This document shows positions 47,081 through 55,685 of a stretch of 64,000 nucleotides of DNA, one piece after another. The notes under the pieces are model-generated. The model was not told the DNA's origin, did no database searches, and saw only the letters and a program-made list of their open reading frames with translations. A program made the position numbers and the translations under genes. The stretch lies in NCBI RefSeq assembly GCF_009428905.1, contig NZ_WHYR01000012.1:1-64000 (forward strand). The letters are read 5' to 3'. The number at the start of each line of letters is the position of its first letter. The stretch's first letter is position 1. This stretch comes from Desulfofundulus thermobenzoicus (GTDB lineage Bacteria; Bacillota; Desulfotomaculia; Desulfotomaculales; Desulfovirgulaceae).

Positions 47081-47116
47081 GCCGTGCGGTTTTGGAAGAA
47101 AGCTGCGCGGCTTTTT
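47081..47116 (+). terminator. Intrinsic terminator
   Basis: GCCGTGCGG pairs with CTGCGCGGC (two G-U pairs) over 13 nt, followed by TTTTT, 9 bases past the large gene. Confidence 0.75.
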
Positions 47117-47196
47117 CTTCCTGGTGTCCTTTCCGACTTATCAACAGCTACCTAATTTGCTAAACAAAGCTATACATTTCTAACAAACCCAACCTC

Positions 47197-47231
47197 AAGA
47201 GAGAACCACAAAACGGTTCTCTCTTTTTTTG
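47197..47231 (+). terminator. Intrinsic terminator at the element's left end
   Basis: AAGAGAGAACC/GGTTCTCTCTT (11 bp, 7-nt loop) followed by a run of T. It shields the TnpB gene from incoming transcription, as often seen at insertion-sequence ends. Confidence 0.85.
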
Positions 47232-47264
47232 TGCCCAAAACCTTTCTATTTGGAGGTGAAGGAA

Positions 47265-48701
47265 GTGGCGGAAACCATAAGGTCAACGAAGATCGAGATC
47301 GACCTTGACGACCGGGATGCCGGCGGTGCCAACATACAGAAGCGCAAGTGCCTTGAATTGACACAGAAAATCCTGAACGAAGCCCGCGTATTCTACGTAA
47401 CTTTCTTCCTATCGCTCCCGGAAAAATTCGACGAACGGATCACCTATTATTCCGAAAAGCACGGAGAATACCGGGAGCGCAAACTCAACTCCAAGGAACT
47501 TTTAGCCTGGGCCGAATCAATAACCGTATCCACCAGGGAGCACCCGGACGTACTGGACGAACAAAACTTCAGCCTGAAATTCTCCGGCATGCCCGTGGTC
47601 TACCGGCGGTCTGTCATCAATGACGCCATTGGGAAAGTCAGGAGTTACCTGTCCCATTTGAAAAAGTGGGAGAAAAGTGGGGAAGGAAAAGGAAAACCCG
47701 GCTGGCCCAAAGCGGACAATTACCCGGTGCTGTACAAGGGCACGTACAGCCTGCAATTAATTGGCCTTGATCGAAAGGGCAGCTTCGTCCGGATCAAAGT
47801 GTTCGACGGGAGCAAATGGGTCTGGGTTAATTACCCGGTCAAAATCGGGCGGTGGCAGGAAAAACGGTTGGCTGAACCGGGGTGGGAAACGAAAAGCCCA
47901 AAACTGGTCATCGGCGCGAAGAAAATATTCCTGAGTGTACCGCAGGCCCGGGAAGTCAGGGCCAGGAAGGTTGAGGAATCCAAACTGGACCCCGAACTGG
48001 TTACTGTCGGAGTGGATCTGAACGTCAAGAACCTGGCGGTGGTCACGGTCATGAAGAGCGGCAAAGTGATCGAAACCGTATTCATTAAAGACAGCGGTCT
48101 TGACCGGCACCGGTACCTGCATTTAAAGCTGATCAGCAAGCACCAGCGCCAATCCGGCAAAGCAGTAAGAGGCGAACGTTTTGATTGGCGGCTCTGGTCA
48201 CACATCAAGCGCACCAACCTGGACTTCGCCCACAAAGTCTCCCGGAAGATAGCCGACGTATGCGCGAAATATCCGAGGTGTGTGCTCATATTTGAGCGGC
48301 TGGGGCGTTCCGGGCACGGGAAGGGCGGCAAAGCCAGGCGGATCAACCGCAAGCAAGCCAACCAGCTGAGGGGCTTGATCCGGGATTTGAGCAAGCACAA
48401 GGCGTTCCAATATGGGACGGTCACGGTGGAAACAGACCCCCACGGCACCAGCCATTACTGCGCCCGCTGCGGAGAAAAAGGCGAGAGGTTCTCGTTCAAA
48501 AACGGCAAGCGGGTCAAGCGCGGGTGGGGCAAATTGTTCTACTGCCCGCACTGCGGGTATGAAGTCAATGCTGATTTTAACGCCAGCGTGAACGTGCACC
48601 ACAGCTTTTACCGCGAGTACCACTGGCGTATTGAAGGTAAGGCCCGAAGCGGCTTAAAGCGCCCTGCCCGGTTACAGGCCGGGTGGGAAAAGCTCCCTTG
48701 A
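47265..48701 (+). CDS. Long TnpB-family RNA-guided nuclease, 478 aa
   Basis: I chose GTG 47265 after TTGGAGGTGAAGG. RuvC-I is VGVDLNVKNLAVV (about 250), RuvC-II VLIFERLGRSG (about 344), the zinc ribbon CARCGEK...CPHCG (about 400-432) and RuvC-III VNADFNASVNVH (about 436); all catalytic residues are present. It is about 80 residues longer than usual TnpB, mostly in the N-terminal half, which brings it close in size to small type V (Cas12-like) effectors. The non-coding 220 bases after it may hold its guide RNA. It looks intact and potentially active. Confidence 0.85.
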   Translation: MAETIRSTKIEIDLDDRDAGGANIQKRKCLELTQKILNEARVFYVTFFLSLPEKFDERITYYSEKHGEYRERKLNSKELLAWAESITVSTREHPDVLDEQNFSLKFSGMPVVYRRSVINDAIGKVRSYLSHLKKWEKSGEGKGKPGWPKADNYPVLYKGTYSLQLIGLDRKGSFVRIKVFDGSKWVWVNYPVKIGRWQEKRLAEPGWETKSPKLVIGAKKIFLSVPQAREVRARKVEESKLDPELVTVGVDLNVKNLAVVTVMKSGKVIETVFIKDSGLDRHRYLHLKLISKHQRQSGKAVRGERFDWRLWSHIKRTNLDFAHKVSRKIADVCAKYPRCVLIFERLGRSGHGKGGKARRINRKQANQLRGLIRDLSKHKAFQYGTVTVETDPHGTSHYCARCGEKGERFSFKNGKRVKRGWGKLFYCPHCGYEVNADFNASVNVHHSFYREYHWRIEGKARSGLKRPARLQAGWEKLP

Positions 48702-49143
48702 CGGACACCCGGATGAGGGGAGCGCATGCCCGTATGCGGACGAGCATACACGGAAAGTGGTGGGGCTGCGGCTGAGGCAAGCGGGCAAGGTCCCGGCCCG
48801 GATTGTTTGCTTGCCTGTATCTTTTCCGTTGACCCGTTCCAATCCGGAAGGGACCGGGGTGGGCCGTATCGGAAAAGGGCGGCTGGAACGATAAACGTTT
48901 GGTTTGCTCCAAAGTCTATGTTTGTATAGCTTTGTATAGCAAATCAAGGGTTTATTGACACCACACCATGAATGCCGGCTCCATCAGCGGCCGATGCGCT
49001 TCAGCAGGCTTTTCTGAGAAAAAGAGGGGAATATTTTGAATTTCTCACATTGAAAGGAGTGATGCTGTGCCGGTTTCTTAGTTTCACTGAGTAGGTTAAT
49101 GTAGGTTAAAACTTTAAAAATTAACAACAGGAGGTTTTTCAAA

Positions 49144-49416
49144 ATGACCAAAGGCGAACTGATTGACGTGGTGGCAAACAAAACGGGGAACACGAAGAAA
49201 GTTGCGGCTAAAGTGGTGGACGCCGTGCTCGCGACGCTGGAGGAAGCCGTCCGTAGGGGCGAGGAAGTGCGTATTGCCGGTTTCGGCGCCTTTCTGGTTA
49301 AGGAGCGGGCGGAGCGGCAGGCGCGAAACCCGCAAACAGGTGAATCCATCAGCATTCCGGCCCGTAAGGCGGTAGTGTTCAGGCCCGGCAAGGAACTCCG
49401 GGCGGCGGTGAATTAA
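49144..49416 (+). CDS. hup: HU-type DNA-binding protein
   Basis: A canonical 90-residue HU: MTKGELIDVVANKTG, RIAGFGAFLVKERA and the arm motif RNPQTGESISIPARK. ATG 49144 with AGGAGG. It bends DNA and probably packages the element or assists replication and transfer. A second, divergent family member follows 51 bases later. Confidence 0.95.
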   Translation: MTKGELIDVVANKTGNTKKVAAKVVDAVLATLEEAVRRGEEVRIAGFGAFLVKERAERQARNPQTGESISIPARKAVVFRPGKELRAAVN

Positions 49417-49467
49417 CGCGGGATACATAGTCATCCCGTTAAAACAATTAAGGAGGAATCGCAATTT

Positions 49468-49836
49468 ATGGCTAAAATGCGTCGAAAACCCGATCCGGCG
49501 GAACGGGAAGCCGCGAAGGAAACGGTCGCCAGGAAGCGCCCGGAAACGGTCTCCGTGAAGAGCATGATCAAAAAAGTGTCCGAACGGACGCGCTTCACCC
49601 AGAAGGACGTGTCCGAAGTGGTGCATGCCTATAACGAGTTGCTGGCCGAGCAATTGAGCAAAGGCCGGCGCGTTTACATTCCCGACATCGGCACGTTTTT
49701 CGCCGTTGAGCGTCCGGGCGCGGAGCGGCACATTCCCAACGCTTTTGGTCGCGGGCCGCGGACAATCACCATTCCTGACCGCAAGGTTTTGCGGTTCAAG
49801 CCGGCCCTGAGCTTAAAGGCGGCTTTGAACAAGTGA
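49468..49836 (+). CDS. Divergent HU/IHF-family protein with basic N-terminal extension
   Basis: Residues 29-122 follow the HU fold (VSVKSMIKKVSERTRF, VYIPDIGTFFAVERPG, FGRGPRTITIPDRKVLRFKP), but the DNA-intercalating Pro region is altered (IPNAFGRG instead of RNPQTG). A 28-residue Lys/Arg-rich extension precedes it. AGGAGG before the ATG. It is likely a partner of the HU protein upstream or a specialised nucleoid protein. A strong terminator follows. Confidence 0.85.
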   Translation: MAKMRRKPDPAEREAAKETVARKRPETVSVKSMIKKVSERTRFTQKDVSEVVHAYNELLAEQLSKGRRVYIPDIGTFFAVERPGAERHIPNAFGRGPRTITIPDRKVLRFKPALSLKAALNK

Positions 49837-49852
49837 ATACCCGTACCGTATG

Positions 49853-49897
49853 GAAGCCCGGCAGAGAGAGCATATCTCTGCCGGGCTTCTTTCTTTT
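49853..49897 (+). terminator. Strong intrinsic terminator
   Basis: GAAGCCCGGCAGAGA pairs perfectly with TCTCTGCCGGGCTTC (15 bp, 7-nt loop), then TTTCTTTT. Ends the HU operon. Confidence 0.95.
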
Positions 49898-49918
49898 CCG
49901 AAAAGGAGGTGACTTGTT

Positions 49919-50419
49919 TTGTTGTACCAGACCCACTTCATGGGTGGTATGGCCGCCGGGGCCGCCACGGCCCTGTTCCTTCACGTTCCCCCGTCTGCCG
50001 CGTTGCCCGTCATGCTGGTCTCCGGGGTGGCCGCGCTGGCCCCGGATGTGGACCACGGCGGGTCTCTGCCCAACCGGCTTCTGGGACTGGGAGGCAGGGT
50101 GGTGTCCGCAGTCGTGCCCCACCGCACCATGACCCACTCCCTGGCTTTCTGTGCGGCGGTGACTTTCGGTTTGCTGGCGCTTCACACCCCGCACATGTAC
50201 GTTTTGGCCGCCGTGGTTGGCGTGCTGTCGCACCTCGTTCTGGACAGCCTCAATCCCCACGGTGTGCCGTGGCTCTGGCCCTTGGGGAAACACTTCAGCA
50301 CGGCGCCCCTGGTTTTCGCCGCGGGGAGTTTCGGCGAAAACATGGTTGTCCGTCCCGCCATGTACCTGGCGGTTTTTCTTTGTGTGGCCAGGTTTCTGGG
50401 GTTCAATTTCAATTTTTAG
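49919..50419 (+). CDS. YdjM/DUF457-type membrane metal-dependent hydrolase
   Basis: TTG 49919 after AAAAGGAGGTG. The 166-residue protein has four or five hydrophobic segments with the family motifs THFMGGMAAG, LAPDVDH, PHRTMTHS and LSHLVLDSLNPHG, whose His and Asp residues bind metal. These proteins sit in the membrane and their substrate is not known (the E. coli YdjM is SOS-regulated). It precedes the secretion genes. Confidence 0.85.
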   Translation: MLYQTHFMGGMAAGAATALFLHVPPSAALPVMLVSGVAALAPDVDHGGSLPNRLLGLGGRVVSAVVPHRTMTHSLAFCAAVTFGLLALHTPHMYVLAAVVGVLSHLVLDSLNPHGVPWLWPLGKHFSTAPLVFAAGSFGENMVVRPAMYLAVFLCVARFLGFNFNF

Positions 50420-50530
50420 GCGGAGGTGAGTGTCAAGGTGCGGAAGGAGTGGTTATAGCGGAATTCCTTTTTTTATGCACTTATTGACTGCTTATTGTGA
50501 ACATCAAAAAAAGAAAGGAGTTGTCGCTTT

Positions 50531-50866
50531 ATGGATAACGGGATCCCCACCGACGTCCTTTCCAAAGGTGGGTTGAACAGCGGCGGCATCAACGGAAGCA
50601 CGGTCATCACGCCGTTCGTAACCATCATGAACGACGTGATCGCCGTTTTAGCCGTGATTTTCCTCGCCTACGCGGTGTTCCACCTGGTCCTGCACGCCAA
50701 GGACCTGACCTCGGGCAAGAAAGACATCCACAGCGTTCGCGGTTCCTTCATCAACATCGGCATCGCCCTGGTCATTTTAATGCTGAGTCTCACCAAGGGC
50801 TGGTACCCGCTTCTGAACTGGATTTACACCAACATCATTAGCCCCATTCTCGGGCAGTTCCATTAA
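50531..50866 (+). CDS. Small two-helix membrane protein, VirB2-like
   Basis: The 111 residues contain two membrane spans (DVIAVLAVIFLAYAVFHLVL and NIGIALVILMLSLTKGWYPL) joined by a Lys-rich loop, which is the plan of VirB2-type pilins or small T4SS membrane subunits. ATG 50531 with GAAAGGAG. It stands directly before the VirB6-like gene, which supports a type IV secretion role. There is no cleavable signal, so a pilin assignment is weak. Confidence 0.6.
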   Translation: MDNGIPTDVLSKGGLNSGGINGSTVITPFVTIMNDVIAVLAVIFLAYAVFHLVLHAKDLTSGKKDIHSVRGSFINIGIALVILMLSLTKGWYPLLNWIYTNIISPILGQFH

Positions 50867-50886
50867 GAAAAGGCGGTGCTGTCCGC

Positions 50887-52485
50887 GTGCGAAAATTCAT
50901 GGCGGTTTTTGTTCTACTGTTCTTGATTTTTTCCATGCTCGCGCCGGCGGCGGTTTTCGCCGCTGACTCCGGCGCGAGTTCTTCCGGCTCTTCTTCCACC
51001 CAGTCAAATTCGGGAGGGGGCGGCGGGGATGGCGGCGAAAGCTGGCTGGCCCGACTGGTTCACGCTGTGGAAAGAGCTGTGGATGCAATCCTTAATTTCC
51101 CCTCTCGGCTTGCCGATGCCTTACTGAAGGCCATGTCCAGCGTATTTTTCAACATGATCGGGTCGACGGTGGACGCCATCCTCCAGGTGATGGACGGCAT
51201 ACTGGCAGTCGCCTTCCTCAACACCACGCTTTTATACAATATCCCGTGGGTGCTTCACGGAAACGCGATCGTCTGGATCATTTGCCTGGTCGTCGCGGTG
51301 CTTTTCCTGACGCTGGACGTTTTCCACATCCTTCACGGCAGAAAAGACGCGGTTCCCGTGTTGTTGACTTTCGGCGCCGCCATATTGCTTTCCGTGTTTT
51401 CGATCCAGATCGTCGACATCATGATCTGGTTCTCCAATACTACGGCCAATACTCTCGGCCAGGGGGCTTTGAACGCGTTGAGCGCCGCCGCGCACGGGGT
51501 TTCATTGAAGATAGGCAGCCTCACCGGAGACCAAATCGTCAGTTTTCCGTTTCAAAACCCGCAAACGCTGGGCACGGCCATACCATTCCACAACAATTTC
51601 ATCACGCCCGTGTTCAGCACGAACATCGACAGCAACTACGTCCAGGGTTCCGGGGGAGTGATCGGCTACTGCCTGGCCGCCGCCGGCTGGCTATTGCTCT
51701 GTCTTCTCTGCCTGGCCAGGCTTTTCGTCATCTGCGTCGGAGCCATGCTGGCACCGCTTTACATTTCCTTCTCCATCATCGCCGCCCGACTGGAACCGGC
51801 GGTGGGCTGGCTGGCGCTGATGCTCCGGTCCGTGTTCGTCCAGTTGTTGTGGGTATTCGTCTGGACGGCCATGATCTGGGCCAACGTGAGCTATTCCACG
51901 CAGAATCTCAAGCCGCTCCTGGGCCTGTCCGCCGCGGGGGTCAACATGATTCTGCTTTTCGTCACCGCGTATCTCACCTACCGGTTTTGGGCCAAACCTT
52001 CCGTGGCGCAAATCAAAAAGCCACTGTCCCTGGCCGGCGGTGTAATTTTGGAGAAAGTGGGGCAGTTCGGTGAAACCGTGGGCCAGCTGGTGTCCGTAGC
52101 CGGCATGCTCACCGGCCAGCCGGAAGTTGTCGCCGCCGGCAATGCGGTGCGCGGCGGGTCCGGCAAGGTGAAGAACTACGGGGCCAGGGCCAGGGAATAC
52201 GGTGCCAAGGGCATGTTCGACCTTTCCGGCAGGCCGCCGGAAGAAGAGAGTCGTCCGCTGACCGCCAAGGGCATGGACGCGCTGAAGGGCTACGCGGAGA
52301 AAAGGTACAGAGAGCATATGAAGCGCTTAGCGGAGGAAAAAGACGAGGAGGGCAAACCGAAGCACAAGCTTTACTGGACAAAGGGAGAGAAATTCATAGT
52401 GAAAGATCCGATAACCGATCTCCCGCAGGAAGTGCCCGTGAGGCCAAAAGATCATATCTACGCCGGTGAATGGAGCGATAAGTGA
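50887..52485 (+). CDS. VirB6/TrbL-like T4SS membrane protein
   Basis: GTG 50887. An N-terminal signal peptide (to about AVFAA, residue 26) is followed by a Ser/Gly-rich spacer and at least six membrane spans (e.g. AIVWIICLVVAVLFLTLDVF, WLLLCLLCLARLFVICVGAM, NMILLFVTAYLTYRF), then a 150-residue charged cytoplasmic tail. This is the layout of VirB6/TrbL channel proteins of Gram-positive conjugation systems. It overlaps the next gene by 4 bases (GTGA). Confidence 0.75.
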   Translation: MRKFMAVFVLLFLIFSMLAPAAVFAADSGASSSGSSSTQSNSGGGGGDGGESWLARLVHAVERAVDAILNFPSRLADALLKAMSSVFFNMIGSTVDAILQVMDGILAVAFLNTTLLYNIPWVLHGNAIVWIICLVVAVLFLTLDVFHILHGRKDAVPVLLTFGAAILLSVFSIQIVDIMIWFSNTTANTLGQGALNALSAAAHGVSLKIGSLTGDQIVSFPFQNPQTLGTAIPFHNNFITPVFSTNIDSNYVQGSGGVIGYCLAAAGWLLLCLLCLARLFVICVGAMLAPLYISFSIIAARLEPAVGWLALMLRSVFVQLLWVFVWTAMIWANVSYSTQNLKPLLGLSAAGVNMILLFVTAYLTYRFWAKPSVAQIKKPLSLAGGVILEKVGQFGETVGQLVSVAGMLTGQPEVVAAGNAVRGGSGKVKNYGARAREYGAKGMFDLSGRPPEEESRPLTAKGMDALKGYAEKRYREHMKRLAEEKDEEGKPKHKLYWTKGEKFIVKDPITDLPQEVPVRPKDHIYAGEWSDK

Positions 52486-53984
52486 TCATGAGAGTAGAAT
52501 TTCCCGCCGACATCAGGGAGGACGTGCACATCTTTGGTACGTTAAGGCTTTTCCACCTGGTTTATTTAATCCCATCGGTCGTGCTCGGGTTGTTGTGCGT
52601 CGTCCCGCCGTTCCCCTGGGGAATGAAGCTGGTCCTTATACCCGGCGTGCCCTTCGCGGTGTTCTGCTGGCTTCTTTTCGACGTTCCGGGGATACTGCGC
52701 CGCCGGCGCGGGTTCAAAAAAGAAACCGATTTGCGCACGGCGGCCCAGGGGGATAAAAATATTCAGGAACTGGTCAACGTCAGCGAGGCCGACGGGATTT
52801 TCATCGTGACCCGGGACCAGGAGCAATGTCTTTACCTCGGCGTTACCCCCGGGGCGTGGGACACCAAGCCGGACGAGGAAAAAGACCAGGCGGGCGTCGC
52901 CTGGATGCAGGCCGTGCTCCGGGTGCTCGGCCACGGCATGAAGCTGGACTGCTTCGTGATCAACGACCTGGAAATACTGCGCGGCGGAGACGCCGGGGAG
53001 CCGGATCGGCCCGGGCGCTCCCAGCCGAAATCCCTGGCCAAACTTGCCGAAGCCCGGCGGGAATATTTTCGCATGCTGGGGGAGACCGGTTTTTCCCGGT
53101 CTTGTACCTATGTGGTCAGGATTTCCGCCGATCCGTTTTCCCTGGACTTTCACCCCAAACCGAAAAACAAGCAGGAGCGGGAGCTGAAAACCCGGCAGGT
53201 GATGGGCGAGATCGCTCGCGATGTGATGCAGAAATTGCAGGCGTCCGGGGCGTCGGCGGTCGTCCTGTCGCCTGAGCTGGTGCGCGACCTGGCGGCGCGA
53301 CAGCTGAATCCGAAGTTGCATCGAGGCATGGAGCCGGTGCGCGGCGCCGCCTGGGAGTTGCCGGAGGTGTCCGGTAAAGACCGGGATCGGTCCAAGGAAA
53401 AGATCGTCCTCAATGTCGAAGCGGCGAGGGCGGAGCCGGAATTGGAAGTGGCGCGGGGAAATGCCCGCCCGGGTTTTGTTCCGCCTCCGCCGGCGGTTCC
53501 GCGGATGCACCGCTTGGATGGTCAGGTCGAAGAGCCACGGAAAAGCGGGAGCAGGTTACCGCTGCTGAAGCTGAAACCGGGTCTGCCGAAGCCCGCCGGC
53601 CCGCTGTCCCTGTTCTGGCTCGCGGCTCGTCCGTCCTTTGCCATGCTCAATCGGGGCAAGGCGAATCTGATCGTGATCACCCGGGGGTGCAACGAAAGTG
53701 CCCGGCTTTCGGGACTTACCAGCGAGCTTTACAGGCGCTACCGCATGGTCAATTCCGTGTGGTTCGAATGGAAGCGGGGGATGGCGGCGGACGACGTGCC
53801 GTTGGATGTTAGGAAGGCGATGCGCTCCGGCCACGTTTACATCGCGTTTTCCAATTCCGGCTGGTGGCCGGGGAGCGATGCGAAGGAATGTCTTTCCCTG
53901 CTGCAGGAAGTGGCCCGGAAGTACATGTGCCGCGTTGAGGCGTACATGCTGGGACCGGACGGTTCGGCGCAACAAATCAAATGA
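52482..53984 (+). CDS. PrgI/VirB3-like N-terminus fused to a large cytoplasmic domain
   Basis: Start GTG 52482 (overlapping the stop before) or ATG 52488. Residues 5-75 look like PrgI/VirB3: a short helix, two membrane spans (LVYLIPSVVLGLLCVV, LVLIPGVPFAVFCWLLF) and a basic RRRRGFKK. The remaining 420 residues are cytoplasmic, perhaps VirB4-N- or SLATT-like, unrecognised, with a final domain (LIVITRGCNESARLSGL, HVYIAFSNSGWW). PrgI proteins are normally about 115 residues, so this is a fusion. Confidence 0.6.
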   Translation: MIMRVEFPADIREDVHIFGTLRLFHLVYLIPSVVLGLLCVVPPFPWGMKLVLIPGVPFAVFCWLLFDVPGILRRRRGFKKETDLRTAAQGDKNIQELVNVSEADGIFIVTRDQEQCLYLGVTPGAWDTKPDEEKDQAGVAWMQAVLRVLGHGMKLDCFVINDLEILRGGDAGEPDRPGRSQPKSLAKLAEARREYFRMLGETGFSRSCTYVVRISADPFSLDFHPKPKNKQERELKTRQVMGEIARDVMQKLQASGASAVVLSPELVRDLAARQLNPKLHRGMEPVRGAAWELPEVSGKDRDRSKEKIVLNVEAARAEPELEVARGNARPGFVPPPPAVPRMHRLDGQVEEPRKSGSRLPLLKLKPGLPKPAGPLSLFWLAARPSFAMLNRGKANLIVITRGCNESARLSGLTSELYRRYRMVNSVWFEWKRGMAADDVPLDVRKAMRSGHVYIAFSNSGWWPGSDAKECLSLLQEVARKYMCRVEAYMLGPDGSAQQIK

Positions 53985-54005
53985 GGCGTATTTTGAGGAA
54001 AGGGC

Positions 54006-55685
54006 GTGGTGAAATTGCAAGTTGATATTAACCAGATAATCGTCGACGAAGCCATCTACCCTCGTTCCGCCGTTGATCCGGAAACGGTCGAGCGTTACCG
54101 GGAGGCGCTGGAATCCGGAGCGAAGCTCCCCCCGCTCGTGCTGATGCCCGACAACAGGCTCATTGACGGGCGGCACCGGTTGGAGGCGTACCGCCTTTTG
54201 GGGGCCGAAGCGGTGGAAGCGGAGATCGAAGAGCCGGCCGACCCCGACGTGCGGGCGGTGGAGAAGAACCTCCGGCACGGTCGCCCGCTGAGCAAAGCCG
54301 AACTCAAGGAAGCCGCCCGGCGGTGGTATGGGAAAAGGCCGGTTACTGAAATTGCCGGCTTACTCGGGGTTACACGGCAGACCGTGCAGAACTGGGTGGC
54401 CGACCTGGCGGCGGAGCGGGAGGAGGCCCGAGCGGAGGCCCGCGAGCAGGCCCTGCGGATGCGGGCGGAGGGGTTGACTCAGGAAGAGGTAGCGGAAAAA
54501 TTGGGTATTTCTCAACAAACAATATCGCGATGGGAAAATCAGGAATACTCAAGTGTAAAAAATTTGACACTTGAGTATGAAAATATTTCCAATGCCAGCA
54601 GATGTGAAGAGGAATATGCGGCTGTAAAAAATTTGACACATGCATATGCATATACAGAAAATTCTAGTTTTCGGCTTTTAGATAGCAGCTTGGCGGCGGA
54701 GCGAGAAGATGCCAGGGCGGAGGGGTTGATCCAGGAAGAGGTGGCAGAGAGGCTGGGATTAGACCGGACTACTATTTCAAAATGGGAAAATATACCATGT
54801 GAAAGTGAGAAAAATTTCTCACCTTCACATGAAAATAATTCCAACAGGAAAGAGAACCAGTTTCAAACCAATCAACCGGACGAACAACCTGCAGTTGGCA
54901 AGCCAAAGCAAACATCCCTGAACACATCGTTGGAGCAGGTCGTTTCCCGGCGGGAATGCTCAAGTGAGAAAATTTTCACACCTAAGCATGAAAATAATTC
55001 CAGTTATGGAGATGGTGGAAAAGGACAAGAGATCGACCTCATGCGTGGAACCGGTAAAAATGAGGTTGATGGTAACGCAGAGGAAATGTCTCTGGGAGAG
55101 GTTGCAAAGCCACAAAAAATTGCAATGGAAATATGTGGTCGGGTTAATAATTCTGTAACGGATCAAGAAGGTGTGGAAGATAATGATAATGATGTTTTCA
55201 ATTATGAACCGATTTTGACGAAAGAAAATAAGCCTTTTGCAGACTCGTTACGACCGGCGGCAGCGCACATTGACTTAATAAATACATCTCCCGTAAACTC
55301 GACTCCGGTTCAGACTCGCGAAAATAATAAAATGATTCAGCCACAAGCCAGTCAATCCAAGCAAAGTCTTAGGGACAATTCCGAATTTAGATCGTCTTTG
55401 GAAAAGGTCACTTCATTGTGCAGGGAGCTGGGCGGTGCCATTGACCGGGTACTTAAAAATCACAGCGATTCTCTGGCCGAACTTGCGCAAGAGAATGATA
55501 TCGTTGACAGCGGAAGTCTTCGCGAGGTGGCCAGCAAAACGGCCGACGTAATGGCCTACACGATGTTCAGGCTTTCCCTGGAATTTTTAGCAGACCGGCT
55601 GTCCGGTCTTTTTGATTTGTTGGAAAGAAAGCCGCCCAAGTTTGTCGTGTTGAAAGGGGGGAAAAGCAATGGCGAAAAGAATTAA
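54006..55685 (+). CDS. ParB-like protein with repeated HTH motifs and palindrome-encoded inserts
   Basis: Residues 1-100 are a ParB/Srx domain (LVLMPDNRLIDGRHRLEAYR, AVEKNLRHGRPLSKAE). Three helix-turn-helix units follow (VTEIAGLLGVTRQTVQNW, QEEVAEKLGISQQTISRWEN, QEEVAERLGLDRTTISKWEN). After the second and third come AT-rich inserts that at DNA level are palindromes (54545, 54614, 54796, 54956) and encode peptides such as YSSVKNLTLEYENIS and CESEKNFSPSHENNS. The C-terminal 120 residues are helical. GTG 54006. A partition or transcription role in the T4SS cluster is inferred. Confidence 0.7.
   Translation: MVKLQVDINQIIVDEAIYPRSAVDPETVERYREALESGAKLPPLVLMPDNRLIDGRHRLEAYRLLGAEAVEAEIEEPADPDVRAVEKNLRHGRPLSKAELKEAARRWYGKRPVTEIAGLLGVTRQTVQNWVADLAAEREEARAEAREQALRMRAEGLTQEEVAEKLGISQQTISRWENQEYSSVKNLTLEYENISNASRCEEEYAAVKNLTHAYAYTENSSFRLLDSSLAAEREDARAEGLIQEEVAERLGLDRTTISKWENIPCESEKNFSPSHENNSNRKENQFQTNQPDEQPAVGKPKQTSLNTSLEQVVSRRECSSEKIFTPKHENNSSYGDGGKGQEIDLMRGTGKNEVDGNAEEMSLGEVAKPQKIAMEICGRVNNSVTDQEGVEDNDNDVFNYEPILTKENKPFADSLRPAAAHIDLINTSPVNSTPVQTRENNKMIQPQASQSKQSLRDNSEFRSSLEKVTSLCRELGGAIDRVLKNHSDSLAELAQENDIVDSGSLREVASKTADVMAYTMFRLSLEFLADRLSGLFDLLERKPPKFVVLKGGKSNGEKN
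54545..54578. repeat. In-frame palindromic unit 1
   Basis: ATACTCAAGTGT and ACACTTGAGTAT (12-bp arms, perfect) around AAAAAATTTG, followed by GAAAATATTTCC, inside the ParB-like gene. Confidence 0.9.
54614..54640. repeat. In-frame palindromic unit 2 (degenerate)
   Basis: The same core GTAAAAAATTTGACAC with imperfect arms ATATGC/GCATAT, followed after a short stretch by GAAAATTC. Confidence 0.6.
54796..54831. repeat. In-frame palindromic unit 3
   Basis: CATGTGAA-A-GTGAGAAAA mirrored by ATTTCTCAC-C-TTCACATG (16 of 18 arm positions pair), followed by AAAATAATTCCA. Confidence 0.85.
54956..54989. repeat. In-frame palindromic unit 4
   Basis: ATGCTCAAGTGAGAAAA mirrored by TTTTCACACCTAAGCAT (14 of 17), followed by the same AAAATAATTCCA tail as unit 3. 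Confidence 0.75.

Larger units (their letters stand above)
47154..48945 (+). mobile_element. TnpB element bounded by 23-bp inverted repeats
   Basis: 47154-47176 (AATTTGCTAAACAAAGCTAT...) is the reverse complement of 48923-48945 (TGTATAGCTTTGTATAGCAA...) at 21 of 23 positions. The only protein between them is TnpB-like. The right end also has a direct TTTGTATAGC repeat. TnpB-only elements normally lack terminal inverted repeats, so this is unusual. Confidence 0.65.

Noticed and set aside
47265-48701. Cas12-type CRISPR effector
   Set aside because: Size and domains approach small type V effectors, but there is no repeat array or cas1/cas2, and it lies in a transposon-like unit, so TnpB is the better call.
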